64,000 nucleotides of DNA from Flavobacterium cutihirudinis (GTDB taxonomy: Bacteria > Bacteroidota > Bacteroidia > Flavobacteriales > Flavobacteriaceae). A program made the position numbers and the translations under genes. The stretch's first letter is position 1. Each line of letters opens with the position of its first letter. A model generated the notes under the pieces. It was not told where the DNA came from. It saw only the letters and a list, made by a program, of their open reading frames with translations, and searched no databases. The stretch is from contig NZ_QRDQ01000010.1 in assembly GCF_003385895.1 (NCBI RefSeq), positions 248,001 to 312,000 of the forward strand, given 5' to 3'. Positions 55,360-64,000 of the stretch are shown in pieces.

Positions 55360-56601
55360 ATGAAAAATTCATACTTGCTAAAATGTATCTGTTTGCTGGG
55401 AATGATTACTACCGTAAAAGCCCAAACTTTGACAGTAGAACAAAGTTATCAGTTGGCTGTTGAAAATTATCCTTTAATAAAACAATATGAATTAATTGAA
55501 AAAACAAAAGAGTATACTTTGAGTAATGCTAACAAAGCGTATTTGCCTCAGTTAAGTGTTACAGCAATTGAAGGATATGTTTTTGGAGATTTTCCAAGTA
55601 TGGGAGCTGGCGATGAAAGTAAATTCAAATTTATTGGATTGGCTCAGATAAATCAAACCATATGGGATGGTGGCGCGACGAAAACACAGAAAAAGATTAT
55701 TGAAGCTTCTTCTAATCTTGATAAAGCTTCTGTGGAAGTCTCTCTTTATGATTTGCGTTCGCGGGTAAATCAGCTTTATTTCGGTATACTTTTAATAGAT
55801 GAGCAGTTAAAGCAATTGGAAATACAAAATACAATTCTCGCTAATAATATTGATAAAGTAAAAAAACTTCACGAAAACGGACTTACGTATAAAACGGATG
55901 TTGATGAAATGAAAGTCGAACAGTTGAATCTCAATAGACAGAAAAAAGATTTTCAATATACACGAAACGGTTATCAAACCATGCTTTCTTATTTGATAGG
56001 AAAGAATATCAATCAGGCCAAACTAGAAAAGCCTTTAAATAAAATAGCTCAGGATACTGTCATAAATCGTCCGGAAATAACCCGCTTTACAAACCAACGT
56101 AATCTTATAACAGCGCAGTCTGATATGCAAAAAGTAAGTCTAATGCCTAAAGTTGGATTGCTTGGCGCAGGTGTTGTATTAGCTCCGGGAATAAATTTGG
56201 GGCCGAACAAAATTTCTACTGTTGGAGTTGCTGGTTTAAGCGTTGGATGGGATATTAAAGGTTTGTATAAAAATTCAAATGAAAAAGAATTAACCAAACA
56301 GCAATTAAATCAGGTAAACGTTCAGGAAGAAACCTTTTTATTCAATACACGATTTCAAATGAATCAGAAAACGGCGGATATTGAAAGGCAAACTGCTATT
56401 CTGAAAGATGATGAAGATATTGTAAAACTCCGTCAGACTATCCGTGAAGGTTATCAGTTAAAATACGACACTGGCGCCGGTCCGTTAATAGATTTACTAA
56501 ATGCCACTCAAAAAGAAGCAAATGCACGTTCGGACAAGGCATTACACGAAATTCAACTTTTAATGAGCACATACGAGTATCAAACAATTAAAGGAAATTA
56601 A
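55360..56601 (+). CDS. TolC-family outer-membrane efflux protein
   Basis: The start at 55360 (MKNSYLLKCICLLGM) is chosen over a TTG at 55312; it gives a signal peptide ending near VKAQT. The 413-residue product has the long helical repeats of outer-membrane factors: LTVEQSYQLAVENYPLIKQY, DLRSRVNQLYFGILLIDEQL, and the second-half MQKVSLMPKVGLLGAG. It would form the outer channel for the ABC pump encoded downstream. Confidence 0.88.
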   Translation: MKNSYLLKCICLLGMITTVKAQTLTVEQSYQLAVENYPLIKQYELIEKTKEYTLSNANKAYLPQLSVTAIEGYVFGDFPSMGAGDESKFKFIGLAQINQTIWDGGATKTQKKIIEASSNLDKASVEVSLYDLRSRVNQLYFGILLIDEQLKQLEIQNTILANNIDKVKKLHENGLTYKTDVDEMKVEQLNLNRQKKDFQYTRNGYQTMLSYLIGKNINQAKLEKPLNKIAQDTVINRPEITRFTNQRNLITAQSDMQKVSLMPKVGLLGAGVVLAPGINLGPNKISTVGVAGLSVGWDIKGLYKNSNEKELTKQQLNQVNVQEETFLFNTRFQMNQKTADIERQTAILKDDEDIVKLRQTIREGYQLKYDTGAGPLIDLLNATQKEANARSDKALHEIQLLMSTYEYQTIKGN

Positions 56602-56611
56602 TCTATAAATT

Positions 56612-57514
56612 ATGAAAAAGATAAAGCTTTTGTATTTTTTAATACCTGTTATCTCTTTATTATCCTGTAATAAAAATGAAAATGAATTTGATGCATCTGG
56701 ATCTTTTGAAGCAGTAGAAACGATTCTTTCTGCTGAAACAAATGGTCAGATTTTAAAGCTAAATGTTGAAGAAGGACAACAATTAGAAGCCGGACAGAAC
56801 GTAGGTTATATTGATAGTACACAACTACATATTAGTAAAATGCAATTGTCACAAAACAAAAGAGCAATTTTGAGCGGAAGACCGCAAGAAAATATTCAAA
56901 CGGAAAGTCTAAGAAAACAACTTGCAAATGCGCTTTTAGATCGTAACAGAACAGATAAGCTGGTAAAAGGCGGTGTGGCTTCTCAAAAAATGCTTGATGA
57001 TGCTAATGCAAAAGTGGCAACATTGCAGGCGCAAATCAGTGCGCAGAAAAGTTCTCTTGAAATTACAAATGAAAACCTCACTGAACAAGGAAATACAGTT
57101 GGAGTTCAGTTAAAAGGAATTGATGACCAATTAAGCAAAAGCAAAATTGTAAATCCTATTAAAGGAACGGTGTTAGCAAAATATGCTGAGCAATATGAAA
57201 TGGCTGTAATAGGTAAACCGCTTTACAAAATTGCCAATCTGGAAACGCTTGATCTCAGAGCTTATATTACAGGAACGCAATTACCACAAATTAAAATTGG
57301 GCAACAAGTAAAAGTGAGAATTGATCAGGGAAATAAAAAGTACAAAGAATATCATGGAACGATTAACTGGATTTCAAATAAATCAGAGTTTTCGCCAAAG
57401 ACAATTCCAACGAAAGATGAAAGAGCCAATTTAGTTTACGCTATAAAAGTGAGAGTAAAAAATGATGGCTTCCTAAAAATTGGCATGTACGGAGAAGTTC
57501 TTTGGTCCAAGTAA
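56612..57514 (+). CDS. HlyD-family periplasmic adaptor lipoprotein
   Basis: A 300-residue membrane-fusion protein with cysteine at 19 (ISLLSC). The biotinyl-like halves are ETNGQILKLNVEEGQQLEAG and VNPIKGTVLAKYAEQYEMAV; between them is a coiled coil (about 75-165). A beta-barrel segment follows (KIGQQVKVRIDQG). Size and layout match YbhG-type adaptors. It is 10 bp after the TolC gene. Confidence 0.9.
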   Translation: MKKIKLLYFLIPVISLLSCNKNENEFDASGSFEAVETILSAETNGQILKLNVEEGQQLEAGQNVGYIDSTQLHISKMQLSQNKRAILSGRPQENIQTESLRKQLANALLDRNRTDKLVKGGVASQKMLDDANAKVATLQAQISAQKSSLEITNENLTEQGNTVGVQLKGIDDQLSKSKIVNPIKGTVLAKYAEQYEMAVIGKPLYKIANLETLDLRAYITGTQLPQIKIGQQVKVRIDQGNKKYKEYHGTINWISNKSEFSPKTIPTKDERANLVYAIKVRVKNDGFLKIGMYGEVLWSK

Positions 57515-57521
57515 AAAAATT

Positions 57522-57616
57522 AAACCATATAAGTCATATAAGTTAATATAAAGGATTATGGAGCCAAACTTTTGCGCCAATCCAACTAAAATGATCTTAT
57601 ATAACTTATATGGTTT
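57522..57616. repeat. Palindromic repeat inside the efflux operon
   Basis: 57522-57542 and 57596-57616 (21 bp) are reverse complements with one mismatch, of the form AAACCATATAAG-TATAAG. It lies in the 119-bp gap between the adaptor and first ATPase genes, the only sizeable gap of the operon. It is unrelated to the other palindromes and could act as an mRNA stem or dispersed repeat. Confidence 0.8.
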
Positions 57617-57633
57617 TAAAAAAAATATTTAAT

Positions 57634-58572
57634 ATGCCTGCAGTTAAGTTAAGAAATATTACCAAAAAATACGGTGATTTTGTTGCCGTTGATGATGTCT
57701 CTTTTGATGTTCGGAAAGGCGAGCTTTTTGGTCTCATTGGTCCGGATGGTGCGGGAAAAACTTCAATTTTTCGCATCTTAACAACCTTATTGCTTGCCGA
57801 AGGTGGCACAGCAACCGTAGAAGGTCATGATGTTGTAAAAGAGTTTCAGCAAATTCGGAATAAAGTTGGGTATATGCCGGGTAAATTTTCTCTTTACCAG
57901 GATTTAACGGTTAAGGAAAATCTTAATTTTTTTGCTACAATTTTTGGAACTACGATTGACGAAAACTATGATTTGATCAAGGATATTTACGATCAGATAA
58001 AACCTTTTAATGACCGACGAGCAGGAAAACTTTCCGGTGGAATGAAACAAAAATTGGCTTTATGTTGTGCACTCATTCATAAACCGGAGATACTTTTTTT
58101 AGATGAACCTACAACAGGTGTAGATGTGGTTTCCCGCAGTGAATTTTGGCAAATGCTAGCCAAACTGAAAGAACAAAATATTACAATTGTCGTTTCGACG
58201 CCTTATATGGATGAAGCAAAATTATGTGATCGTATTGCGCTGATGCAAAACGGGAAAATTATGAGTGTTGATGAACCAAAAAATATTATAAGCAGTTTTC
58301 CCAAACCATTATTTGCGGCTAAAGCCAAGAATATTTATAAACTATTAAAAGATTTTAGAACAGATAAGGAAATAGAAAGTTGCGATGCTTTTGGAGAATT
58401 TATTCACGTAACGCTCGTATCTGATGAAAAAGAAGAAAGTAAGGTCGTGGCTATTGCTCAAAAATACCAGACGGAAGATTTAGAAATAAAAAGAATCGAA
58501 CCAACAATTGAAGACAGTTTTATCAGACTTATGCGTGAACAGAAATCAAAAGAAGTTTCAAATGGAAAATAA
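57634..58572 (+). CDS. ABC transporter ATPase (first half of YbhF-like pair)
   Basis: The ATG at 57634 (MPAVKLRNITKKYG) is preferred; the frame begins at 57610 within the palindromic repeat. The 312-residue ATPase has Walker A GPDGAGKTS, signature LSGGMKQKLALCCA, Walker B ILFLDEPTTGVD and a 70-residue C-terminal tail. With the next gene it corresponds to the two fused halves of YbhF in enterobacteria. Confidence 0.9.
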   Translation: MPAVKLRNITKKYGDFVAVDDVSFDVRKGELFGLIGPDGAGKTSIFRILTTLLLAEGGTATVEGHDVVKEFQQIRNKVGYMPGKFSLYQDLTVKENLNFFATIFGTTIDENYDLIKDIYDQIKPFNDRRAGKLSGGMKQKLALCCALIHKPEILFLDEPTTGVDVVSRSEFWQMLAKLKEQNITIVVSTPYMDEAKLCDRIALMQNGKIMSVDEPKNIISSFPKPLFAAKAKNIYKLLKDFRTDKEIESCDAFGEFIHVTLVSDEKEESKVVAIAQKYQTEDLEIKRIEPTIEDSFIRLMREQKSKEVSNGK

Positions 58573-59305
58573 AGCCATAGTTTGTAAAGATCTCACAAAG
58601 CAGTTTGGTGATTTCAAAGCGGTTGATAAAATAAGCTTTGAAGTCAGCGAAGGTGAAATATTTGGTTTTTTGGGTGCGAACGGAGCAGGGAAAACCACTG
58701 CAATGCGAATCTTATGCGGGCTTTCTTATCCTACATCCGGCGAGGCTAAGGTTGCTGGTTTTGATGTATATAAAGAACAGGAAAAAATCAAGAAGAATAT
58801 TGGTTATATGAGTCAGAAGTTTTCATTATATGATAATTTGACTATTCTTGAAAATATTGAGTTTTATGGCGGTGTTTATGGCGTTTCGCGTCCTGAAATA
58901 AAAGAAAGAAGCGCTGAATTGGTAAAAACGCTCGGATTAGAAAAAGAAGCTAAAAAATTAGTGGGCGGATTACCATTGGGATGGAAACAAAAACTGGCTT
59001 TTTCAGTTGCGGTATTTCATCGGCCTAAAATTGTTTTTCTGGATGAACCAACAGGAGGCGTAGATCCTATAACCCGAAGACAGTTTTGGGATATGATTTA
59101 TGAGGCTTCCGCCAATGGAATAACGGTATTTGTAACGACGCATTATATGGATGAAGCCGAATACTGTAACCGAATCAGTATTATGGTCGACGGAAGAGTC
59201 GAAGCCATAGATTCACCGACAGCTTTAAAAGAACGTTTTAATGTGGCTTCTATGGATGAAGTTTTTTATGAACTGGCACGAAATGCCAAAAGAACGTCTG
59301 ACTAA
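58562..59305 (+). CDS. ABC transporter ATPase (second half of YbhF-like pair)
   Basis: A 247-residue ATPase starting at 58562 inside the end of the preceding gene (11-bp overlap). It has Walker A GANGAGKTT, Walker B IVFLDEPTGGVD and the H-loop TTHYMDEAEYC. The signature reads LPLGWKQKLAF instead of LSGGQ; the same change is usual in the second YbhF domain, so it is not decay. Confidence 0.9.
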   Translation: MENKAIVCKDLTKQFGDFKAVDKISFEVSEGEIFGFLGANGAGKTTAMRILCGLSYPTSGEAKVAGFDVYKEQEKIKKNIGYMSQKFSLYDNLTILENIEFYGGVYGVSRPEIKERSAELVKTLGLEKEAKKLVGGLPLGWKQKLAFSVAVFHRPKIVFLDEPTGGVDPITRRQFWDMIYEASANGITVFVTTHYMDEAEYCNRISIMVDGRVEAIDSPTALKERFNVASMDEVFYELARNAKRTSD

Positions 59306-59306
59306 T

Positions 59307-60413
59307 ATGAAAAAATTACTCGCTTTCATTCGGAAAGAATTTTATCATGTATTTAGAGATAAAAGAACGCTGCTGATTCTCTTTGGACTTCCTGTTGTGC
59401 AAATTATCCTCTTTGGATTTGCACTTAGCAATGAAGTCAAAAATATTGGTATTGCCATTCAGGATAATTCTCGCGATATTCACACGGAAAACATTATCAG
59501 AAAAATACAATCCAGTTCTTATTTTAAGGTTGAAGCTCCAATTTTAAATTATAAAGATATTGAGAATCGGTTTAAGGATGGAAGTATAAAATGCGCTGTT
59601 ATTTTCCCATCAAATTTCAGTTCCGATTTACAACGTTCAGGTGGAGCTAAAACTCAGTTAATTGCAGATGCTTCTGATCCGAACACGGCAACAATTGTAA
59701 CCAATTATTTAACTTCGATTGTTTATGATTATCAGCAACAGCTAAATCCAACAACTCAATTAAATTATCAGATTGTCACAGAAATAAGACAGCTATATAA
59801 TGAAGAGCAAAATGGTTCGCTTAATTTTATTCCGGGGGTAATTGCGCTCATTTTTATGATTGTCAGTACGGCATTAACCTCTGTTTCTGTGGTTAGGGAA
59901 AAAGAATTGGGTACAATGGAAATTTTGCTTGTATCGCCTTTTAAGCCTATAATGGTTTTGATCGCAAAAGCAATTCCGTATCTGGTACTTTCGTTAATCA
60001 ACTTTATACTTATTTTATTTCTCTCGGTTTATCTTCTTCATGTAGAAATAAAAGGCAGTTTTCTGTTGCTTTTTGCCGAAAGTATATTGTTTATTATTAC
60101 TTGTCTTTCTTTGGGATTATTAATCTCAAATGTTACCGATTCCCAGCAAACTGCAATGCTGATTTCTATGATGGGAATGATGCTGCCTACATTGATACTC
60201 ACAGGGTTTATGTTTCCGCTGGAAAATATGCCCTGGATATTTCGCATGGTTTCTCATATTCTTCCTTCCCGTTATTATTACACTATTGTGAAAGCAGTAA
60301 TGCTGAAAGGTCTTGGGTTTGAATTTGTATGGAAAGAAACTTTAATTCTTGCCGGAATGGCGATATTTCTTTTAGCGATAGCGCTGAAAAAATTTAAAAT
60401 CAGATTATCATGA
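59307..60413 (+). CDS. ABC-2 type permease (YbhS-like)
   Basis: The start at 59307 (MKKLLAFIRKEFYHV), 1 bp after the ATPase stop, is chosen over a reading start at 59241. The 368-residue product has one N-terminal helix, a large periplasmic loop (about 45-175) and five C-terminal helices: FIPGVIALIFMIVSTALTSV, VVREKELGTMEILLVSP and MLPTLILTGFMFPLENMP. This matches YbhS-type ABC-2 exporters of drugs. Confidence 0.9.
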   Translation: MKKLLAFIRKEFYHVFRDKRTLLILFGLPVVQIILFGFALSNEVKNIGIAIQDNSRDIHTENIIRKIQSSSYFKVEAPILNYKDIENRFKDGSIKCAVIFPSNFSSDLQRSGGAKTQLIADASDPNTATIVTNYLTSIVYDYQQQLNPTTQLNYQIVTEIRQLYNEEQNGSLNFIPGVIALIFMIVSTALTSVSVVREKELGTMEILLVSPFKPIMVLIAKAIPYLVLSLINFILILFLSVYLLHVEIKGSFLLLFAESILFIITCLSLGLLISNVTDSQQTAMLISMMGMMLPTLILTGFMFPLENMPWIFRMVSHILPSRYYYTIVKAVMLKGLGFEFVWKETLILAGMAIFLLAIALKKFKIRLS

Positions 60414-61534
60414 AAGTACTGCGTTTTATATTACAGAAAGAATTCCGTCAGATATTCCGGGACAAGACCATTCTCGCAATGATGTTTGCAATGCCAATTA
60501 TACAACTCATTATTCTACCATTAGCCGCAAATTTTGAAGTAAAAAATGTAAATGTCGTTTACGTCGATCATGATCACAGTTCGTATTCTCAAAAACTAAT
60601 TAATAAAATTGGTTCATCGGGATATTTTCAAATTGTCGCGACACCTTCTTCTTATTTGAAAGGCTTGGAATTTATCGAAAAAGGAGAAGCCGATTTGATT
60701 TTAGAAATTCCGTCAGGTTTTGAACGAAATTTAGTTCGTGAAGGAAGTCAGAAAGTAAATATTGCCGCAGATGCCATAAACGGAACAAAATCAAATATTG
60801 GATATGCCTATCTAAATGTAGTATTGGCAGATTTTAATCGTGATCTTGACATTCAGTTTAAATTGCCAAAACAAGCACCGACATTATCTTCATCTTTAAT
60901 TACGATATCAAGTACGAATTGGTACAATCCCAGAGCTGAGTACAAATATTATATGGTTCCTGGTATTTTGGTTTTATTGCTAACGTTAATTGGAGGCTTT
61001 ATCACCGCACTAAATATTGTTAGAGAAAAAGAAATAGGAACCATCGAACAGATTAATGTTACGCCAATTCAGAAATGGCAATTTATTCTGGGTAAACTTA
61101 TTCCTTTCTGGATTGTCGGAATGATTGTCTTTACAGTGGGACTTACTGTTATGTACCTTGTTTATGGAATATTCCCTAAAGGTAGTCTTGCCGTACTTTA
61201 TCTTTTTGCAGCCATTTATCTTATCGCTTTATTAGGAATGGGGCTATTGATTTCCACTTTTGCCGACACGCAATTGCAGGCTATGTTTATTGCCTTTTTC
61301 TTTATGATGATTTTTATGTTAATGAGCGGTTTTTTTACCAGTACAGATAGTATGCCGGATTGGGCAAGAGCTATTTCTGAGTTTACGCCCGTAACGCACT
61401 TTATAAAAGTAGTTCGCTTGATCGTTTTAAAAGGCAGCGGAATGAAAGAAGTAGGCAAAGAATTACTATATCTTATCATTTTTGCAATTGTACTGAACGC
61501 ACTGGCTATTTATAATTATAGAAAAACAAGTTAG
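60410..61534 (+). CDS. ABC-2 type permease (YbhR-like)
   Basis: A 374-residue permease overlapping the previous gene by 4 bp (ATGA). Similar layout: N-terminal helix, periplasmic loop (about 45-180), then VPGILVLLLTLIGGFITALN, VREKEIGTIEQINVTPI and FMLMSGFFTSTDSMPDWARA. It pairs with the preceding permease to form the transmembrane pore. Confidence 0.9.
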   Translation: MKVLRFILQKEFRQIFRDKTILAMMFAMPIIQLIILPLAANFEVKNVNVVYVDHDHSSYSQKLINKIGSSGYFQIVATPSSYLKGLEFIEKGEADLILEIPSGFERNLVREGSQKVNIAADAINGTKSNIGYAYLNVVLADFNRDLDIQFKLPKQAPTLSSSLITISSTNWYNPRAEYKYYMVPGILVLLLTLIGGFITALNIVREKEIGTIEQINVTPIQKWQFILGKLIPFWIVGMIVFTVGLTVMYLVYGIFPKGSLAVLYLFAAIYLIALLGMGLLISTFADTQLQAMFIAFFFMMIFMLMSGFFTSTDSMPDWARAISEFTPVTHFIKVVRLIVLKGSGMKEVGKELLYLIIFAIVLNALAIYNYRKTS

Positions 61535-61581
61535 TATTTGATTTTTGATTATAAGTTTAAATCCGCTTAAGCGAAAGATTT

Positions 61582-62427
61582 TTACAAATTAAGTTTTCGA
61601 TATTGCAACGGAGAAAGCTGCTTTAATTCCTTGAATTTCCGATTAAAGTTCGAGATGTTGTTAAAACCACATGATTCCGCAATTTCCAGAACAGAAAGTT
61701 CGCCATTGCTTGATAGTAACTTGGCCGCGCGCTCAATCCGGACTTCAATAAGAAACTGAAAAAAGGATTTATTCGTACGGACTTTAAAATATCGGCAAAA
61801 AGCATTTTTAGTCATGCTGGCAATCGAGGCAATTTCTTCAAGCGTAATATTTTGATGATAATTGGTCATCACATAATCGAAAACAATTTGCATCTTTTTT
61901 CCCTCGTTATCAGTAATTTTTTTTTGATATAAATAATTAGACAGAGGAGTACTTTCAGCTGTTGACAGCCATTTCATAATATCAAGAAATAAAATAAACC
62001 GGGAGTAACTGTCCGCATTTTTTAATTTCTTAAAATATTTGACCATTTTTTTTGGGGCATTTCGAACAACGAAACCATTTTTACTGCTTTCTAAAATGGG
62101 ATGAATGTTTCTGAATGTCGGCAATTCAAAAAAATCTTTTCCAAAAGAATTAAAAGTGAAAAATAGGGTACGCATTATAGAGATTTCATTTTCCTGAACA
62201 TCACTTCTAAAAACGTGCGGCAAATTACTTCCAATTACTAAAATATCGCCTTCATGATATTGCGAAATAGTATCGCCTGCAAAAACGGCTCCTTCACCTT
62301 TTTCGATGTAACTAATTTGAATTTCTTCATGCTGATGCAATTTATCATAAAAAGATACTTCTATATCTTCTTGATAGATAAGAGGTTCTTCTCCGGATTT
62401 CGGAATTTTGAACGGAAAAACTTTCAT
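61582..62427 (-). CDS. AraC-family regulator with cupin N-terminus
   Basis: A 281-residue regulator. The N-terminal cupin (about 15-95) shows HQHEEIQISYIEKGEGAVFA; the C-terminal double HTH (about 185-280) shows ITLEEIASIASMTKNAFCRY and LEIAESCGFNNISNFNRKFK. It is divergent from the DHDPS-family gene, with 178 bp between. It most likely controls the catabolic genes beginning there. Confidence 0.92.
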   Translation of the reverse strand: MKVFPFKIPKSGEEPLIYQEDIEVSFYDKLHQHEEIQISYIEKGEGAVFAGDTISQYHEGDILVIGSNLPHVFRSDVQENEISIMRTLFFTFNSFGKDFFELPTFRNIHPILESSKNGFVVRNAPKKMVKYFKKLKNADSYSRFILFLDIMKWLSTAESTPLSNYLYQKKITDNEGKKMQIVFDYVMTNYHQNITLEEIASIASMTKNAFCRYFKVRTNKSFFQFLIEVRIERAAKLLSSNGELSVLEIAESCGFNNISNFNRKFKELKQLSPLQYRKLNL

Positions 62428-62447
62428 GGTTGGTTGGTTAGATGAAT

Positions 62448-62455
62448 CAAATATA
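62448..62455 (-). promoter_or_regulatory. -7 box of the AraC gene
   Basis: On the minus strand TATATTTG fits the consensus, 20 bp before the start at 62427. Confidence 0.6.
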
Positions 62456-62574
62456 TTGTATTTCTCTATTAAAATGATGTTATAATTGCCTGTTTTTTTT
62501 AAGTTGAGTATATACAGGGTAATATAGTATCACTTTGAGGTAATTTTTATAAGGATTGCTTTCGGTTTTCTGGA

Positions 62575-62582
62575 TAATTTTG
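62575..62582 (+). promoter_or_regulatory. -7 box of the DHDPS-family gene
   Basis: TAATTTTG fits TAnnTTTG; TTG at 62556-62558 is a possible -33 element 16 bp upstream. The ATG at 62606 is 23 bp downstream. Confidence 0.65.
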
Positions 62583-62605
62583 GACCATAAATTAAAATAT
62601 AAATT

Positions 62606-63520
62606 ATGAGTATTCAATGGAATGGCGTTATGCCGGCAGTAACTACAAAATTTACTTCAGATGATAAATTAGACTTCAATATGTTTGAAGTGAACATGAA
62701 AGCGCAATTAGACGCAGGTGTTTCAGGAATAATTTTAGGCGGAACTTTAGGCGAAGCCAGCACACTTTTGGAGGAAGAAAAAAGAGAATTAGTAAAACAC
62801 ACTGTATCGCTTACAGATGGAAAAGTTCCGGTAATTATGAATATTGCGGAGCAAACTACAAAAGGTGCCATTTTAGCAGCAAATAAAGCAGAACAAGACG
62901 GAGCAAAAGGTTTAATGATGCTTCCTCCAATGCGTTACAAAGCATCAGATCATGAAACAGTTGCTTATTATAGCGATGTAGCCAGAAATACTTCGCTTCC
63001 TATCATGGTTTATAACAATCCTGTCGATTATAAAATTGAAGTGACTTTAGATATGTTTGAAGAATTATTAAAGTTTGATAATATTCAGGCGGTAAAAGAA
63101 TCGACGAGAGATATTTCAAATGTTACAAGAATGATCAACCGTTTTGGCGATCGTTTAAAAATATTATCTGGAGTTGACACTTTGGCTCTTGAAAGTTTAT
63201 TGATGGGTTCTGACGGATGGGTTTCTGGTTTAGTTTGTGCTTTTCCGGCTGAAACGGTTGCCATTTACAAATTAGCGAAAGCAGGAAGAATTGACGAAGC
63301 TTTAAAAATTTACAGATGGTTCTTGCCTTTATTGGAGTTGGATATTAATTCGCTTTTGGTTCAGAATATTAAATTGGCTGAGGTTGCGACAGGAATAGGA
63401 ACGGAGAATGTTCGTGCGCCAAGATTACCACTTCATGGAACAGAAAGAGAAAGAGTGCTTGCTATTATTGAAGAAGGATTGCGAACAAGACCAACATTGC
63501 CAAATTTAAGTGCAAATTAA
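62606..63520 (+). CDS. Dihydrodipicolinate synthase-family aldolase/deaminase
   Basis: A 304-residue class I TIM barrel. The Schiff-base lysine is in NIQAVKESTRDI and the catalytic tyrosine in PIMVYNNPVDYK; GGTLGEASTL replaces the DapA GTTGE. It is not the housekeeping DapA by motif or context. Next to an AraC regulator and an aminopeptidase P gene, a 1-pyrroline-4-hydroxy-2-carboxylate deaminase role in hydroxyproline use is a reasonable guess; other 2-keto-acid aldolases remain possible. Confidence 0.85.
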   Translation: MSIQWNGVMPAVTTKFTSDDKLDFNMFEVNMKAQLDAGVSGIILGGTLGEASTLLEEEKRELVKHTVSLTDGKVPVIMNIAEQTTKGAILAANKAEQDGAKGLMMLPPMRYKASDHETVAYYSDVARNTSLPIMVYNNPVDYKIEVTLDMFEELLKFDNIQAVKESTRDISNVTRMINRFGDRLKILSGVDTLALESLLMGSDGWVSGLVCAFPAETVAIYKLAKAGRIDEALKIYRWFLPLLELDINSLLVQNIKLAEVATGIGTENVRAPRLPLHGTERERVLAIIEEGLRTRPTLPNLSAN

Positions 63521-63589
63521 AAACAATTTTTATCGGACTATAATTGATTTCCCAAAGGAATATTTAACGATTAGAAAAGATAAAAAATG

Positions 63590-63597
63590 TAAATTTG
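63590..63597 (+). promoter_or_regulatory. Candidate -7 box before the aminopeptidase P gene
   Basis: TAAATTTG fits TAnnTTTG, 74 bp before the ATG at 63672. No good -33 element is seen, so the gene could equally be read through from the gene before. Confidence 0.4.
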
Positions 63598-63671
63598 ACC
63601 TGCGCTACAAGTTTTTTCTATTTTGAATTAAAACTACTACTGTAGCAATTAATAGGTTTCAAATATAAAAT

Positions 63672-64000
63672 ATGAGATACGATTCGATTCCGGTTTCTTT
63701 ATTCGAAAACAACCGAAAAAGATTTGCCGAAAAAATGCAAAAGAATAGTCTGGCTATTCTTACTTCTAATGATGTAATGCCCAACAATGCAGACGATGTT
63801 ATGGGTTTTGCGCAAAATAATGATTTGTTTTATTTGTCAGGTATAGATCAGGATGAAACGATTCTTGTTCTATTTCCTGATGCTTTTAAAGAAGAAAACC
63901 GGGCGATTCTTTTCGTAAAAGAAAGCAATGAACATACTGTAATTTGGGATGGGAATTTTTTAACAAAAGAAGAAGTTACAGCGATCTCCGGAATCAAAAA
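63672..64000 (+). CDS. Aminopeptidase P-family protein (N-terminal part)
   Basis: The frame from ATG 63672 is open to the window end (109 codons seen). MRYDSIPVSLFENNRKRFAE and NNDLFYLSGIDQDETILVLF match the N-terminal creatinase-like domain (AMP_N) of Xaa-Pro aminopeptidases. The catalytic metal-binding half lies outside the window. Removal of residues before proline would feed a proline/hydroxyproline pathway, consistent with its neighbour. Confidence 0.85.
   Translation, partial: MRYDSIPVSLFENNRKRFAEKMQKNSLAILTSNDVMPNNADDVMGFAQNNDLFYLSGIDQDETILVLFPDAFKEENRAILFVKESNEHTVIWDGNFLTKEEVTAISGIK

Noticed and set aside
58562..59305. Degenerate ABC signature LPLGW taken as a sign of decay
   Set aside because: The same form is normal in the second ATPase half of YbhF-type pumps; Walker motifs are intact.
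61564..61573. CGCTTAAGCG palindrome between the convergent permease and AraC genes
   Set aside because: Only 10 bp with no T tail; too short to call a terminator or operator.
1..64000. CRISPR arrays, tRNA/rRNA genes, phage or transposase genes
   Set aside because: No regularly spaced identical repeats, cloverleaf sequence, rRNA-like segment or mobile-element protein was seen; the repeats present are single palindromes.

Overview
The window is chromosomal DNA from a Bacteroidota bacterium, most likely a Flavobacterium or close relative. Support: AT-rich codon use; SusC/SusD and other TonB-dependent receptors; lipoproteins whose lipobox cysteine is followed by S/D-rich residues; a hybrid two-component sensor fused to an AraC output domain; and many -7 boxes of the Bacteroidota form TAnnTTTG. 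I saw no rRNA, tRNA, insertion sequence, prophage or CRISPR array. Most intergenic oddities are palindromic repeats.

Layout. 1-9.1 kb (all minus) is a probable ferric-siderophore uptake and reduction locus: ankyrin protein, DUF2271 protein, PepSY/flavodoxin/FAD reductase, ApbE flavin transferase, TonB receptor, and a probable DUF4374 lipoprotein cut by the window edge. 9.2-24.4 kb is a mixed housekeeping and stress region: Na+/H+ antiporter, a divergent HxlR/NmrA pair, an ECF sigma factor with a DGPF partner, an AhpD-like protein, two GNAT acetyltransferases, a quinone-reductase-like enzyme, DoxX, a lone TonB receptor, an SDR/TetR pair, GNAT-MarR, a META lipoprotein and a nitronate monooxygenase. 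24.4-33.3 kb is an asparagine/aspartate catabolic operon (AspT-like antiporter, aspartase, periplasmic asparaginase, Dcu carrier, porin) divergent from malic enzyme. 33.3-39.4 kb holds a DUF2490 protein, an unknown membrane protein, a convergent NarL regulator and propeller histidine kinase, and a small Rossmann protein. 39.7-54.5 kb is a complete fructan utilisation locus. 54.7-61.5 kb is a TetR-controlled TolC/HlyD/ABC efflux operon. 61.6 kb to the end begins an AraC/DHDPS-family/aminopeptidase P cluster that looks like hydroxyproline or proline-peptide catabolism and continues beyond the window.

How the genes work together. In the fructan locus, a surface GH32 lipoprotein and a DUF4960 lipoprotein would attack and bind fructan. 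SusC/SusD would import oligosaccharides, a periplasmic GH32 would release fructose, an MFS permease would import it and a PfkB kinase would phosphorylate it. The fused sensor's periplasmic-binding domain would report free sugar. In the iron locus, ApbE would attach FMN to an exported partner; a TGAS motif in the DUF2271 protein is a candidate site. Electrons would pass through the PepSY reductase to imported ferric chelates. In the aspartate locus, asparagine is deamidated in the periplasm, aspartate enters by Dcu or AspT-like exchange, aspartase yields fumarate, and malic enzyme can send malate to pyruvate.

The most noteworthy signals are: a related palindromic element present twice at 4596-4732 and 15645-15775, plus several other intergenic palindromes, some inside operons; tandem overlapping dyads between hxlR and its target; matching TetR half-sites in front of both the SDR and tetR genes; a 38-bp palindrome ahead of the efflux operon; a possible XRE-regulator remnant at 9243-9371; and a lone GH32 lipoprotein with a non-canonical nucleophile region.
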